64,000 nt of DNA from Tubulanus polymorphus (GCF_964204645.1 NC_134032.1:9790275-9854274); one strand, 5' to 3'. Numbered from the stretch's first letter, positions 1 to 9,699 are shown. Notes: a model not told the origin generated them from the letters alone. Program-made: numbers and translations.

Positions 1-290
1 AACCGAGCTCTTCTATTAATTTCCTGCGCTAATGATTCTAAATTATATAATCCTGGTTTTAAAAATATATGAAACCATTTATCTTTATTTCTCATATAAA
101 TCATAAACCCTCTATGTTCAAAAGTTTTATCCGATATATTATAAAAAGAATTACATAAACTTATATTTACTAATTTTAAATCAACACAATTTTTGAATTC
201 TCTGTCTAATTGTACTAATAAATTATGTGATTTATAATTTGTAAGTTTTCTAGAATCAACAAATATTCTGTATTCTTTTAATTCCGCCAT
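1..290 (-). CDS. partial ORF of the virus-like element, possible minor capsid/penton-type protein
   Basis: Seen: an ORF starts with ATG at 290 and stays open to the left edge (about 96 codons, C-terminus missing). It lies 18 bp after the stop of the 113-aa ORF, on the same strand and with the same AT-rich codon use, so it belongs to the same element. The visible part is a mixed beta-strand-like sequence ending in a KPGLYNLESLAQEIN stretch. Inference: that pattern (Pro-Gly-x-Tyr followed by a helix ending in IN) resembles the short beta-sandwich structural proteins carried by Polinton-like elements, but this is only a resemblance from memory. It could be any structural or accessory protein. 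The full-length gene is needed to decide. Confidence 0.5.
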   Translation of the reverse strand, partial: MAELKEYRIFVDSRKLTNYKSHNLLVQLDREFKNCVDLKLVNISLCNSFYNISDKTFEHRGFMIYMRNKDKWFHIFLKPGLYNLESLAQEINRRAR

Positions 291-307
291 TTATTTTACA
301 TATTTTC

Positions 308-649
308 TTATTCGAAATCTATTTCATTATGTCCTTTTTCATTCTTACCTTTGTATACAAAATAGAAATCACCAGAACATAATTCTTCTAGATCTTCACT
401 TGATAATCTATGAAATCTATCTGGTAAATAAGTTCTGAATTTATATTTATTTCCTTTTAATCCTTCATATTCTAAATGAATTACTAATTTATCTCCATAT
501 TTATTAGTAATTGTTTCAATGTTAGTAATTAAATATTTCTTGTGAATTGTTAACTCAGTTAGTTTTTTAAATTTATAATCTACAGATTTGACGCTTGAAG
601 TATCTTTAATTCTATCTAAGAATTCACTGTGTACTTGTTTACTCTCCAT
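308..649 (-). CDS. 113-aa accessory protein of the virus-like element, possible OB-fold/ssDNA-binding type
   Basis: Seen: a complete 113-aa ORF between the polymerase ORF (stop at 678, 28 bp away) and the partial ORF at 1-290, same strand, very AT-rich. The middle shows alternating beta-like segments (KKYLITNIETI, KLVIHLEYEG, KYKFRTYLPDRF), and the C-terminus is acidic with an EELCSGDFYFVYKG strand. I do not recognise a named family. Inference: several short beta strands carrying aromatic and basic residues, next to a DNA polymerase, would suit a small nucleic-acid-binding protein (OB-fold-like). No catalytic motif is visible. Confidence is high that it is a real gene of the element and low for function. 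Confidence 0.7.
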   Translation of the reverse strand: MESKQVHSEFLDRIKDTSSVKSVDYKFKKLTELTIHKKYLITNIETITNKYGDKLVIHLEYEGLKGNKYKFRTYLPDRFHRLSSEDLEELCSGDFYFVYKGKNEKGHNEIDFE

Positions 650-677
650 TTATTATACAAATTTTTATTGAAATTGA

Positions 678-3600
678 TTAACACGTTAGAATCCTTTTCA
701 TAATCTCATTTTCTTTTGTTTCTTCTCTTTTGAATTTTATATATTCATCTAAATTGCAACCATAGGCGACTGTGTGGATTCCATCATCTAAAATATATCT
801 TTTATCATCAAATGGGTTTAGACTTATCTTCTCTATCTCTTCAATATACATTTCATGATCTTCAGATCTTAAACATTTCATTTTATGTTTTCTAACTTCT
901 TCATTAAATATACAATTGATGTAATCTTTGAAATGAATATTCTTTTCTACTACACTTTTGGTTATTCCTTTTAACTTTTTAGCTTCATGTTCTTCAGTTT
1001 TATATGAATACATTTTAGATCTAATACCAATGAACTCTATCATTTCTTCACCGCCTAATTCATCTTTAAACTTCCCAGGAACTTTTTTATTATCATTGCT
1101 AAATAGTTCATGATTTTTTGGATAGTTACTAAAATCAAAATGGTGTTTTAATATTTTTAAATCATCTTTTATATTATCACTTTTTATCTTTAATATATAA
1201 CTGTCAGTATCAAAATATAATATTTCAATGTGTTTTTCCCCAAAATGGGGTTGCAATACATTATAATAGAATTCATACATCAATAGTTTTGAAATTTCTA
1301 AAACTGCAGCTCCAACATAAATAGGTTTATTGAACTTCATAGAAGTTCTTTTTAATTTAACTGCAGCTAAATTTTCATCGAATATTCTATTCCCTATGAA
1401 TTTCGGATACGATTGCAAATGTCTAATTCTTTTACCATTACTAACTAACTCAATATCATTTCTATTTCTAATATTTTCACATGTTTTTCCATAGAACGCA
1501 TTGTTCATTAGTTTAAAGTAATCTTTTTCAAAATCAGTTTTAGCTTCAGTTCTCTGTGTAGTATTAAAATCTATATATTTTTCTAACCATTTAGATTGAC
1601 TGAATGAAATATATCTATGTACTTTTTTTAGAATCATTCCTTGATTCAAATAAAACTTCAACATTCTATAATGTACTACATAATTATATTTATCTTCTTG
1701 AGTTACCATTAACTTTTCAGTATGAATATGATTATCGGGTTTAATTCTTTTTTGATAATTTGATAATTCTTCATGTTTAACAGTTTTATGTTCGGGACAA
1801 TATGCTAGATTTCTAGATTTGAATTTAATATTTTCAGGGTATTCTAAATCTACAACAAAGAAGTAACCAATATCTGAATCATCTGCAATATCTAGGATTC
1901 TTTTCTTCCAATCAAATTTATCAATTTGTAAAACTTCAGTTATTTCAAACATCCCATAAGGTTGTGGTTCCATCATTGCCCAACCATAAAGGTTATTTGC
2001 ATCTATATATAATAATTTATATCCAGGATTATCATTTACATTGAAATATCTATCACCCAATACACCTGAAACACCTCCTCTTATAGATTTTTCAAATAAT
2101 AGTAATTGATCTATATTTGTTAACAAATCCATTTTTATATCTGTAAATTTTAATCCACAATCCCATGTTAATCCTGGTGATGAATAACAATGACAAGGAT
2201 CAATATTGAAATATTTTAGGTTTACATCTCTAAACCTTTCAAATATATCAGTTAATAATAATACATCTGATTTTAAATATAAATCTACTAATTGTCCATG
2301 ATTTTTAATTTCGAAATGATTCCAAATATTCAATGTTCTATTATAAACTTCATCTTTAACATATTCATTTTTTAATTCATCATAGAATTGTTCTTTCAAT
2401 AATTCAGTTATTTTAAAATCATTATGATTTTTATAGAAAGAATATGGAATTGCTCCTTTATATCTCATTAATTTAAAATCATCATAATTTGGGTAATATT
2501 CTTTTAATATCTTTAATTCATCATCAACTAATGATTTTGATAAGTTATCTAATGAACTATTTAAAAATCTATATGAATCTATAAATCTTAGACAACCAAA
2601 TTGGAATGATATATAATTCTCAGATGTTTTAGCTAACATTCTAAATTTATAAGTTGGTATTTTATCTTTTGATTTATTTGAATTTAATATTTCTATTTCA
2701 TTATTAATTTCTTCTATTTTATGACACAGTTGTTTAATGAATAAATGCGCGTCATACCCCGATAAATTGTGAAATATAATGGGGACAAAATTTACTTTTT
2801 TAGCTTGCAAATTACAATTCTCATGTGCAGCGCCTCTAAATTTACCATTCAAATGGTCATGGTCTCTTACTTTTTTATCTTTATAATTAAATATCTTTTC
2901 ACAATAATAACATTTATCTGCAAACGCAAATACTTCTTTATCTTCTTCTGTCATTATAATTTCTATATTTGTATTCAATAATTTACTAAATCTTATTTCA
3001 TATTCAATTAATAAGTCACAAAAATAATTAATAACATTTTCATTTCTATACTGATAATATTCACTTTCAATTAGTTCTGGATAATCAGATTTAATATATA
3101 ACCCGAAAGCTGCAGCTGATTGATGAATCTTTTTAATAGTATTTGTTATTGGTGGTTCTTCTGAATAATCACTTTCATTAGAATTTAATTTCTTTCTTTT
3201 ATAATATATATCTTTTCTATCTTTATCTGTTAGTTCTTTATTTAATGATTCAAAATCTCCATATATAACAAATGGTACTTTATTTTTGTAATCATATTTT
3301 TTGAATTCTAATATTTTATCTTTTTCATTTGGTAAAACTAATTTACAATAATCATGATTATCACATAGTTGTTTATGATTTAATAATGTACTTTCATTAC
3401 TGAATCTATGTAAACATTTTCTACATAGATATATTTTATGGTGATCATTTTCTGATTTGAAAAATAAATCGATTTGTTTAATCCACATATAATGATTCTC
3501 ATAATATAGTATATCTATAACATCATTTGAATCATAATCTTTTGATAGATATAAAGGTTCTAATGTATAATGTTTAATATTATTTCCTTTTGTATTTGGT

Positions 3601-4700
3601 AATTTAATTAAATCAAATACATTTATTTTAAGATTATTATCTCTTTCTATTTTTGGAATATTTTTAATTCTAACAGGATACTTATCTATCTTATAATTAT
3701 TTTCAAATTGTTTATAATGAGTTAATCTACAAATATTATAAGTTGCAGGATGTAAACAACTTATTATAGCCCATAGAAAACATTTATCATCTTCATTTTG
3801 TACATTTATTACAGCATTAGTTTTAAATGGTAGTTTAATATAACTCGATGCTTCAATATCAGGTTCTTTATAATATGATAAATTATTTTCATCAATTGGT
3901 TTTGATTTAGTTAACTTATTATATTTTGTGTTATAAACATGTAAAGTTATAAATATTATCTCATCAAATATTAAACCAGATCCTTCAAAATATTTCTCTT
4001 CTATTTTAGTTTTTATTTCATTATAACATTTATTTAATTTATCATCTATATGTTGTTTAGATATAATATGTTGTGAATGAGAATTTATATTATATATTGG
4101 TTTATCTTCAGATTTTATAAACTTTACTTTAACTGATATACTAATTTTAGGATATTCAACATCTGTAATTATTTTTATTATTTCTTTCATATTTTCTAAA
4201 TGTTTTTTATTTTCTTCTAATGTTTTACCTTTATGAAATTTAAACTCAATAGCTGCTGGACCAATATCACTTTTAAATGCTTCGGTTATCTCTATATCTT
4301 TTTTATTATCTAATGAATTAATATAATTTCTTACATCTTCCATATATGGTCTTTTATTGTTTAATTTATTTTTTATTCTTTTAATTGTCTTCTGTTTCTT
4401 ATCGTTATCATTATCAAAATAATCTTCACCTAAAATATCATTATTCTTATTTCTAATATGACTTATAGATTTTAAATGTTCTTTATAATATCTTTTATCA
4501 CTGAATGATTGATTACATGTATCACATTTGTATGTTTCTTTTTCATTCTTTAATTCTTCTAATTTAGTTTCTAATATATCATCCTTATATTCTAGTTTCA
4601 ATTTATTCTCTAAATGTGTTTTAGTTTTATTGTGTCTTGCTTTTTGAGACTTGTCTATATCAATATTACATGTTGGGCAGTAGTACTTATTTGCTTCCAT
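678..4700 (-). CDS. polB: protein-primed family B DNA polymerase of a Polinton/Maverick-adintovirus-like element
   Basis: Seen: one uninterrupted 1340-aa ORF. Order of parts: C2H2 fingers near residues 8-29 and 59-81; a conserved block around Cys307 (DDKCFLWAI) with His403 (ENHYMWIK); a third finger-like CRKC...H...C near 426-446; exonuclease motif I YGDFES (480-485); a recombination endonuclease VII-like HNH block (CYYC at 597, RDHDHLNG, RGAAHENCN at 622-630); Exo II HNLSGYDAHLF (644); Exo III YLKSDVLLL (808); Pol A DANNLYGWAM (900); Pol B KLMNNAFYG (1063); Pol C YFDTDSY (1162). All catalytic aspartates are present. Family knowledge: such polymerases copy linear, terminally protein-primed genomes of Polinton/adintovirus elements. 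The intact reading frame and AT richness unlike the flanks suggest a fairly recent insertion. A related linear-plasmid origin is possible. Confidence 0.93.
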   Translation of the reverse strand: MEANKYYCPTCNIDIDKSQKARHNKTKTHLENKLKLEYKDDILETKLEELKNEKETYKCDTCNQSFSDKRYYKEHLKSISHIRNKNNDILGEDYFDNDNDKKQKTIKRIKNKLNNKRPYMEDVRNYINSLDNKKDIEITEAFKSDIGPAAIEFKFHKGKTLEENKKHLENMKEIIKIITDVEYPKISISVKVKFIKSEDKPIYNINSHSQHIISKQHIDDKLNKCYNEIKTKIEEKYFEGSGLIFDEIIFITLHVYNTKYNKLTKSKPIDENNLSYYKEPDIEASSYIKLPFKTNAVINVQNEDDKCFLWAIISCLHPATYNICRLTHYKQFENNYKIDKYPVRIKNIPKIERDNNLKINVFDLIKLPNTKGNNIKHYTLEPLYLSKDYDSNDVIDILYYENHYMWIKQIDLFFKSENDHHKIYLCRKCLHRFSNESTLLNHKQLCDNHDYCKLVLPNEKDKILEFKKYDYKNKVPFVIYGDFESLNKELTDKDRKDIYYKRKKLNSNESDYSEEPPITNTIKKIHQSAAAFGLYIKSDYPELIESEYYQYRNENVINYFCDLLIEYEIRFSKLLNTNIEIIMTEEDKEVFAFADKCYYCEKIFNYKDKKVRDHDHLNGKFRGAAHENCNLQAKKVNFVPIIFHNLSGYDAHLFIKQLCHKIEEINNEIEILNSNKSKDKIPTYKFRMLAKTSENYISFQFGCLRFIDSYRFLNSSLDNLSKSLVDDELKILKEYYPNYDDFKLMRYKGAIPYSFYKNHNDFKITELLKEQFYDELKNEYVKDEVYNRTLNIWNHFEIKNHGQLVDLYLKSDVLLLTDIFERFRDVNLKYFNIDPCHCYSSPGLTWDCGLKFTDIKMDLLTNIDQLLLFEKSIRGGVSGVLGDRYFNVNDNPGYKLLYIDANNLYGWAMMEPQPYGMFEITEVLQIDKFDWKKRILDIADDSDIGYFFVVDLEYPENIKFKSRNLAYCPEHKTVKHEELSNYQKRIKPDNHIHTEKLMVTQEDKYNYVVHYRMLKFYLNQGMILKKVHRYISFSQSKWLEKYIDFNTTQRTEAKTDFEKDYFKLMNNAFYGKTCENIRNRNDIELVSNGKRIRHLQSYPKFIGNRIFDENLAAVKLKRTSMKFNKPIYVGAAVLEISKLLMYEFYYNVLQPHFGEKHIEILYFDTDSYILKIKSDNIKDDLKILKHHFDFSNYPKNHELFSNDNKKVPGKFKDELGGEEMIEFIGIRSKMYSYKTEEHEAKKLKGITKSVVEKNIHFKDYINCIFNEEVRKHKMKCLRSEDHEMYIEEIEKISLNPFDDKRYILDDGIHTVAYGCNLDEYIKFKREETKENEIMKRILTC

Positions 4701-4780
4701 TTTAATACTATATTTTTTATTAAAATTGATTTTAGAAGTTCAATGATTTAAATGTTATTCATTTATGTGAATATTTTAGG

Positions 4781-5186
4781 AGTAATAGGGGTAATGGGCT
4801 TTCGGGTTAAAGGTTTAATGATCGAGTTCATTAATAACATATATTAAAAGTAATTAAAAAACTATAATATATTTTCATAACCGCGTGCATTTCAGTTGAA
4901 TAATAGAATAATTATTATCATTTGAATATATTTGATTATTTGAATTTGTGTATTGTAATTAAATCAATTGGTCGCGGAGCGGAGCGGTGGCGAAGCGGAG
5001 CGACCAATTGATTTAATACAATATGCTTTTTATATTATTGATATCTTAGAATAAATATTTAGTTTTGATATAAAATGCACGCGGTTATGAAAATATATTA
5101 TAGTTTTTTAATTACTTTTAATATTTTGTTTTTTAATGGGCTCGACCGTTCGACCTTTGATCTGAAAGCCCATTACCCCTATTACT
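4781..5186. repeat. 406-bp fold-back structure at the edge of the virus-like element
   Basis: Seen: the left arm begins AGTAATAGGGGTAATGGGCT at 4781 and the right arm ends with its exact reverse complement at 5186 (23 bp perfect). After about 40 bp of weaker pairing, a second stretch of roughly 50 bp matches almost perfectly (4841-4891 against 5077-5127). The centre is a GC-rich hairpin (GGAGCGGAGCGG / CGAAGCGGAGCG) bordered by ATTAAATCAATTGGTCGC in both orientations. Knowledge: Polinton-type termini begin AG and end CT. No matching direct duplication flanks the structure (TTTTAGG left, TACTCTA right), which argues against an independent insertion. It is probably the terminal repeat of the element; the other terminus lies outside the window. 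Confidence 0.75.
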
Positions 5187-6531
5187 TACTCTACTGGTAC
5201 TGTTTTATGTATCGGTTAGGTTTTCGTCGTGAAAAATGACCCTTGAAATTCGGTCTACAGACTCGCTCAGAAAACGTTTTGACACTTCTTTTTGAAAAAT
5301 GTTTGTGATCCCAGACCCCCCTCAGTGGGCGTCGCGCCTGCGGCGCTCGCGCTGTAGGCTTCGCCTCCAGCTTAACTCACGATATGGTCCCAATTTATGG
5401 AAAAAGAACCCCCCGCCGAAATCTCACGCTACGGGCCTGTAGCAATACGAATATGAACTAACTTCATCAACACCGATCGAACGAAAACGGAAGGAATCCG
5501 TACATGGCCACCAAGGCCGCATGAAAATCCATTTACTGTCGAAAACGATACCAAAAGCGAAGATCTGGGGGCGTCGTTGTACGGATTGCGATGACAACAG
5601 TCAGCCGTCAATAGTGGTCAATAGTCAGTGAAATTTCTGTACCGTACTTGGGGATCTTTGCATCCCTGCAAATCGTACCATTACATTTATCGCTCAACGT
5701 GTGCTTTTTGTTGGACCGGAGAAATATTAGTTGGTTTATATCAAATCACATGAATCTAAAATACTTTTGACAAGATTTTCACAAAAGCTTATTGAATAAG
5801 GCTAAACAAATTGATACCTTGTTTCTCCGCTTTGCTGAGCTTATCAGTTGACCCGGCCGGCCGTCTATCTACCCTATACATCACTTTTTTTAAATCGTGA
5901 TCAATTTTACCATAACAGACCCGGCCGCTATAGAAATGAATTGTTTACATATCTTATCATATTTAAAAAAGTGACCCCTGCCGCTGCGGAGAAACAAGGT
6001 ATCATTTTTGTATACCCTTGACGCTTGAAGGAAAATGTAAATTTATACATGTAACTGCAGGATTGTGTTGTTGTTGAATGAAACATTCTTATTCGTGTCA
6101 ACAGCACTGATGTAACCAGATGAAAAGTCCAATACAATCTATTGAAGTGAAACCACAACGTTTCGGCTGTGTTGTTGACTCATGAGAGCGTGTGATTGCA
6201 TTTTACATGTTTTGTGTCCAATCGTTGTGTATAGTCATAACATGTAATTACGAATAGATTACTGGCATTATTTTTATGAAAAGTGTCTGGAATTACTTCA
6301 TGAACACCAACCAATCAGTGTTGACCTCCTGTCGAAATCCTACTAAAGGTACAACTCTGTGGTCTGGGTCTACCCCTTCAAAAGTTCGACGCTTCCAGAC
6401 AAAATGCAAACATGTGACCCGTTTGTTGACGTCCTCTATCCACCTGCAGTTTATAAATGTCCTCCTGTCTTGTTAAAAGGCTTCAGAAAAACAGATCTTC
6501 AGAGACAACTATTTCTATGATCAGATCATTT
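5187..6531. other. non-coding stretch between the virus-like element and the peptide gene
   Basis: No gene supported. It holds a GC-rich patch rich in GCG/CGC (5325-5385) resembling in style the GC core of the adjacent hairpin, and one MITE (5797-6015, listed separately). Short ORFs here have no recognisable domains and no splice signals that extend them. Confidence 0.5.
5797..6015. mobile_element. MITE family A, copy 1
   Basis: About 220-bp palindromic element. Its left end reads AAGGCTAAACAAATTGATAC then CTTGTTTCTCCGC, its right end GCGGAGAAACAAGGTATCA. Inside are GGCCGG and ACCCGGCCGC blocks shared with copies at 12077-12282 and 13369-13594. It has no coding capacity; the extreme right end (TTTAGCCT) has decayed here. 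Confidence 0.75.
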
Positions 6532-6537
6532 TTTATT
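6532..6537 (-). terminator. polyadenylation signal of the cysteine-rich peptide gene
   Basis: TTTATT on the plus strand reads AATAAA on the minus strand, 64 nt after the stop codon at 6601-6603. The distance suits a short 3' UTR. Confidence 0.5.
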
Positions 6538-6600
6538 CCTTTTCGAGCTTGAACCAATTAAACAATGTGGTGAATAATTGAAATAAATCGAGCATCGGTG

Positions 6601-6902
6601 TTAGTGAGGACAGCATCTGCCTATCAATCGTGAGCAACAGCCACTGCTAGGTCCACCTTTTAGCCAGTAGGTTCCCATCTTTCCATTACAGGTGCAATGA
6701 AGTCCTCTCTTTTCAACCTCAACTTCTGCAATAGCAATGTTGAAAATAGTCGCATTCTCCAAGCTTCACATATGTTTAGTTTTGAATTCAATTAAACTAC
6801 AGTCGGAATTACACAGCATAATTTTGAACAAAAGTTACCTTCTGCGGCGATGGCTCCAATGACCATAAACAAGGCCAAGGCGATGAAAAGAGTCTTGTAC
6901 AT
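6601..6902 (-). CDS. small secreted cysteine-rich peptide precursor (defensin/toxin-like), two coding exons
   Basis: Seen: coding exon 1 (6902-6839) encodes a start Met, Tyr-Lys, and a hydrophobic Leu/Ala/Ile-rich core ending in Ala-Ala, a textbook signal peptide. The donor AAG|GTAACT joins in frame to an acceptor TATTGCAG with coding exon 2 at 6725-6601. The predicted precursor is 62 aa: signal, short acidic propeptide ending in a Lys-Arg cleavage site, then a mature peptide of about 35 residues with six cysteines arranged C-x-C, CC, CC, an aromatic YW pair and a C-terminal CCPH. A strong acceptor (TTTACTTTCAG) sits 3 nt before the ATG, implying a non-coding first exon. Knowledge: C-x-C near the start, YW in the middle and CC-x-H at the end recall sea anemone type 3 (BDS/APETx) defensin-like peptides, but spacing differs. 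It may be antimicrobial, a venom component, or a signalling peptide. Orphan in this window; no paralogue seen. Confidence 0.8.
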
Positions 6903-7154
6903 ATTCTGAAAGTAAATGAGAATTTCTCTGATTACAGCAACTTTTGGCTGTTTTCATTTATTTTACTACTCTCTTTGTCTGATAAAGATGGTATTTGAGT
7001 CAATGTTATGTTATGACCTTGAAATCAGAAAGCAACGCTAGACCCCTCTGTAGGCATTCGAACCTGACATCATATCATGACACTGCCTCCATGCGAAACC
7101 CTGTCGCGGTAAACCTATCCCCAACAGGCATGCACACACTGTAGTTACGAACCT

Positions 7155-7262
7155 GGGGCCGGTTGCATATAGTCACGGCTAAGACTTTAGACTGGTCTTA
7201 GACCAACTTAGTTCTATAGCCAATCTAACAACTTAAGACCAGTCTAAAGATTTAAATACACT
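7155..7262. repeat. GGGGCCGGTT fold-back family C, copy 1
   Basis: Starts GGGGCCGGTTGCATATAGTC and carries internal inverted words (CTTAGACCAAC / CAACTTAAGACCAGTC). Related copies lie at 58062-58189 and, inverted, at 62309-62427. Confidence 0.55.
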
Positions 7263-7351
7263 TTTGGAATTAAGCCACAACTGTGTAACCAGTCCCTGTT
7301 TCATTCCTGAGTCACCCCTACTTCTGCTGCTCATATAGCTTAGTCACCTAC

Positions 7352-7426
7352 CTCAGATTTTTTGAGCGTCTTGTTGATGCGATCCACAACAATTGATGAA
7401 AGGCAGAAAATTATCGTTACATATAG
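7352..7426 (-). promoter_or_regulatory. putative core promoter and non-coding first exon of the peptide gene
   Basis: On the minus strand a TATA-like CTATATGTAA lies at 7426-7417. Some 30 nt downstream a short stretch ends at a good donor CTGAG|GTAGGT (exon end 7352). Splicing to the acceptor before 6905 would give the usual short 5' UTR exon. Inferred from spacing only. Confidence 0.4.
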
Positions 7427-7995
7427 TGTAGTGAGCGTTTTTACATAAGCAGCTTTGAAGAATTTTGGAATAAATCATCCAAGTTGCATCGGATATTCAC
7501 ATAATCGTGCTGAATATTTTCAGGCACGTAGAAAAAATAATTTATTTTTCATTATTTTCATGAATCCTTTGTTTGAGTGTCACATGAAAGTCTTGTAGTC
7601 ACATTTACATGTATATTGTCTTGAATGCATATTTTGTCAACACGTGGTCAGTTCATGTAGATTATATTTTCAACAGATGCAGTGACGTCAGTGAAAACGA
7701 TTGTGATGTTGAGGGTTTATTTCATTTCATTTCGTCATCTTTATTTCCGAATGAAACAAGTGAATATTACAAGAATGAATAAACTAAGAGATTGATTAGG
7801 TGTGTTATTCTATATCAATTCAGTGTGTAGCTAAACTAACTTAAAAATGTATAGACACCTTGAAAAATAACATATATATTGCTTAATATTTTCGATAATG
7901 AATAACATGATATGAAATCGTATGAACTTAAGGATAAAGTTAATTCGAATTTGACTATATCCATGATTGAATTGAATTGACCGGCAGACAGTCTT

Positions 7996-8457
7996 AGACC
8001 GGTGTAGACTGGTTACCGGTCTCTATCTTCAATTAAGGTGTTTTTATTTAAGCAACTCGTATAAAATCGCTTTGCTCCGCCGATTACTGTCACGTGGTAC
8101 AAATCGAATCACCTTAAATAAATGACCCTACTCCCACAACCGGAACCTGAATTTTCGGCGATTGAAAAAGCCGCCATTTTGTTTTTGATCTATCACCGAA
8201 CGCTCCACAGTCGTAGCAAATCGAATCAAAGCGCTTCGATGAGCGATTTGGTCGCGTTGGGTACTCGCGTTGGATATTTGGTTAAATAAATGGACGTTGT
8301 AGGCAAATCGTTGTAGGCGCGTTGCTTAAATAAATGGGCGATTCGATCCGATTTGATTCGAGTTGCTTAAATAAAAACGCCTTTAGATCTCCATTGAATG
8401 GGACAGGCAACCAGTCTAATTGAAGATAGAGACCGGTAACCAGTCTACAGCCGGTCT
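7996..8457. mobile_element. outer palindromic MITE interrupted by another MITE
   Basis: Left arm 7996-8035 (AGACCGGTGTAGACTGGTTA...) is the inverse of the right arm 8417-8457 (...GTAACCAGTCTACAGCCGGT). Between them sits the complete Harbinger-like element at 8036-8381. Without that insert the outer element would be roughly 110 bp. Confidence 0.7.
8036..8381. mobile_element. Harbinger-like MITE with TTA duplication
   Basis: Terminal inverted repeats AGGTGTTTTTATTTAAGCAA and its inverse ending ATAAAAACGCCT, with TTA on both sides (8033-8035 and 8382-8384). Three-base TTA/TAA duplications are typical of PIF/Harbinger elements. A similar start (TTAGGCGCTTTTACG) occurs at the right end of the window. 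Confidence 0.65.
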
Positions 8458-9699
8458 AACCCCGACATATCGATGAGGTAGTGCACATGCGATTTTTTCA
8501 CAAGAGTGTTTCAAAGAATTTCACAATTTCAATAATTTGAACTCAAACATTTTTGACGTATTAAAGAAATATATACGTATCAAATTAATTCAATATCAAA
8601 GAGAAAGGCCAATGAAGAATTGGAAAATGTGGCTTGGAAATTAGATCTGATAATTCTTTTTTAGTTGGGCAGATCCCCAAATGTTGATTTCTGATGCAAT
8701 TCTATATTAATCCCGATGACTCATCAATAAGATATTTTCTGTAAGTTGACCATTGGCCAGTTTACAAAAACGCTAGGTTGACCACTTGATGGGGAGGTTT
8801 TCCATTCGATAAGCTGGGGATACAGACCTATAGTCTATACAGCGACATTGCTCTCGACCAATGCGCTTAGTGATTCCACGTGTATTTAACAAAGAGCATG
8901 CGCACTGCGAACAAAATGGCGGAATTTCTCTTGTGAAAAAAAAAAAAATCTATGATAACAAAATAAACGCCGAATATTTATTCACAATTGTAATATATGA
9001 TTATTTTGAACCGCAAATATTGATGACGTAGTGCATATCGATGCGCATAGAACCTCTTATAGCGTAGTCATACAAACATTAATATAACGGTTTTTTCGGT
9101 GTCGAAAAGATTTTTGAATAACAAACTAGTTTCGCTAGTATCCTTCATACCCTTAATTACACAATGCAAAGTAATTTTAACTTAGAAATAAAGTATCGAA
9201 CCACTCTTAATAAATTCAACATCATATTGACGACCGCCTTTTAGGTGTTATATTTGCGTTTTCAGACAGATTCTATATTCATACAGTGTGGAGCTTTATT
9301 TTTAAAACGATTGTTACGGAAAAAAATGATTATGTTAATGATATCCGAGCTGTCTATCACGCAGATGTTTTTGCGACGAATGTTTTTTCCGCATTAATCG
9401 CCAGTTTTTTGTTAAACTAAGCTTTAGCCAGAGAGAAGCAGTTGTTCAAAATACGTCAAAAATGTATAATCATCAGGTTGAATACGCATAGCCCATAAAA
9501 ATAGGGATCGGTTTTTCGAACGAATTCATTTTTACATGTTGCAAGTTACTTTATCAACATTATAACCTGTCCTGGCTTAGCAGGTTGCAACCTGCAGGGG
9601 TTTCACAGTCAATTCATAGCTGATGAATTTCAAGTGCTACTTGAATGCAGTTCACTACGAAAAGAACGCCAGTTACATATTTCATCTTTCTCCTGGCAG

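Noticed and set aside
4781-5186. independent nested foldback transposon
   Set aside because: No matching target duplication at its borders; better explained as the terminus of the virus-like element, though not fully excluded.
5429-6476. short ORFs of 60-76 aa
   Set aside because: One spans a MITE; none shows domains, signal peptide or splice extension.
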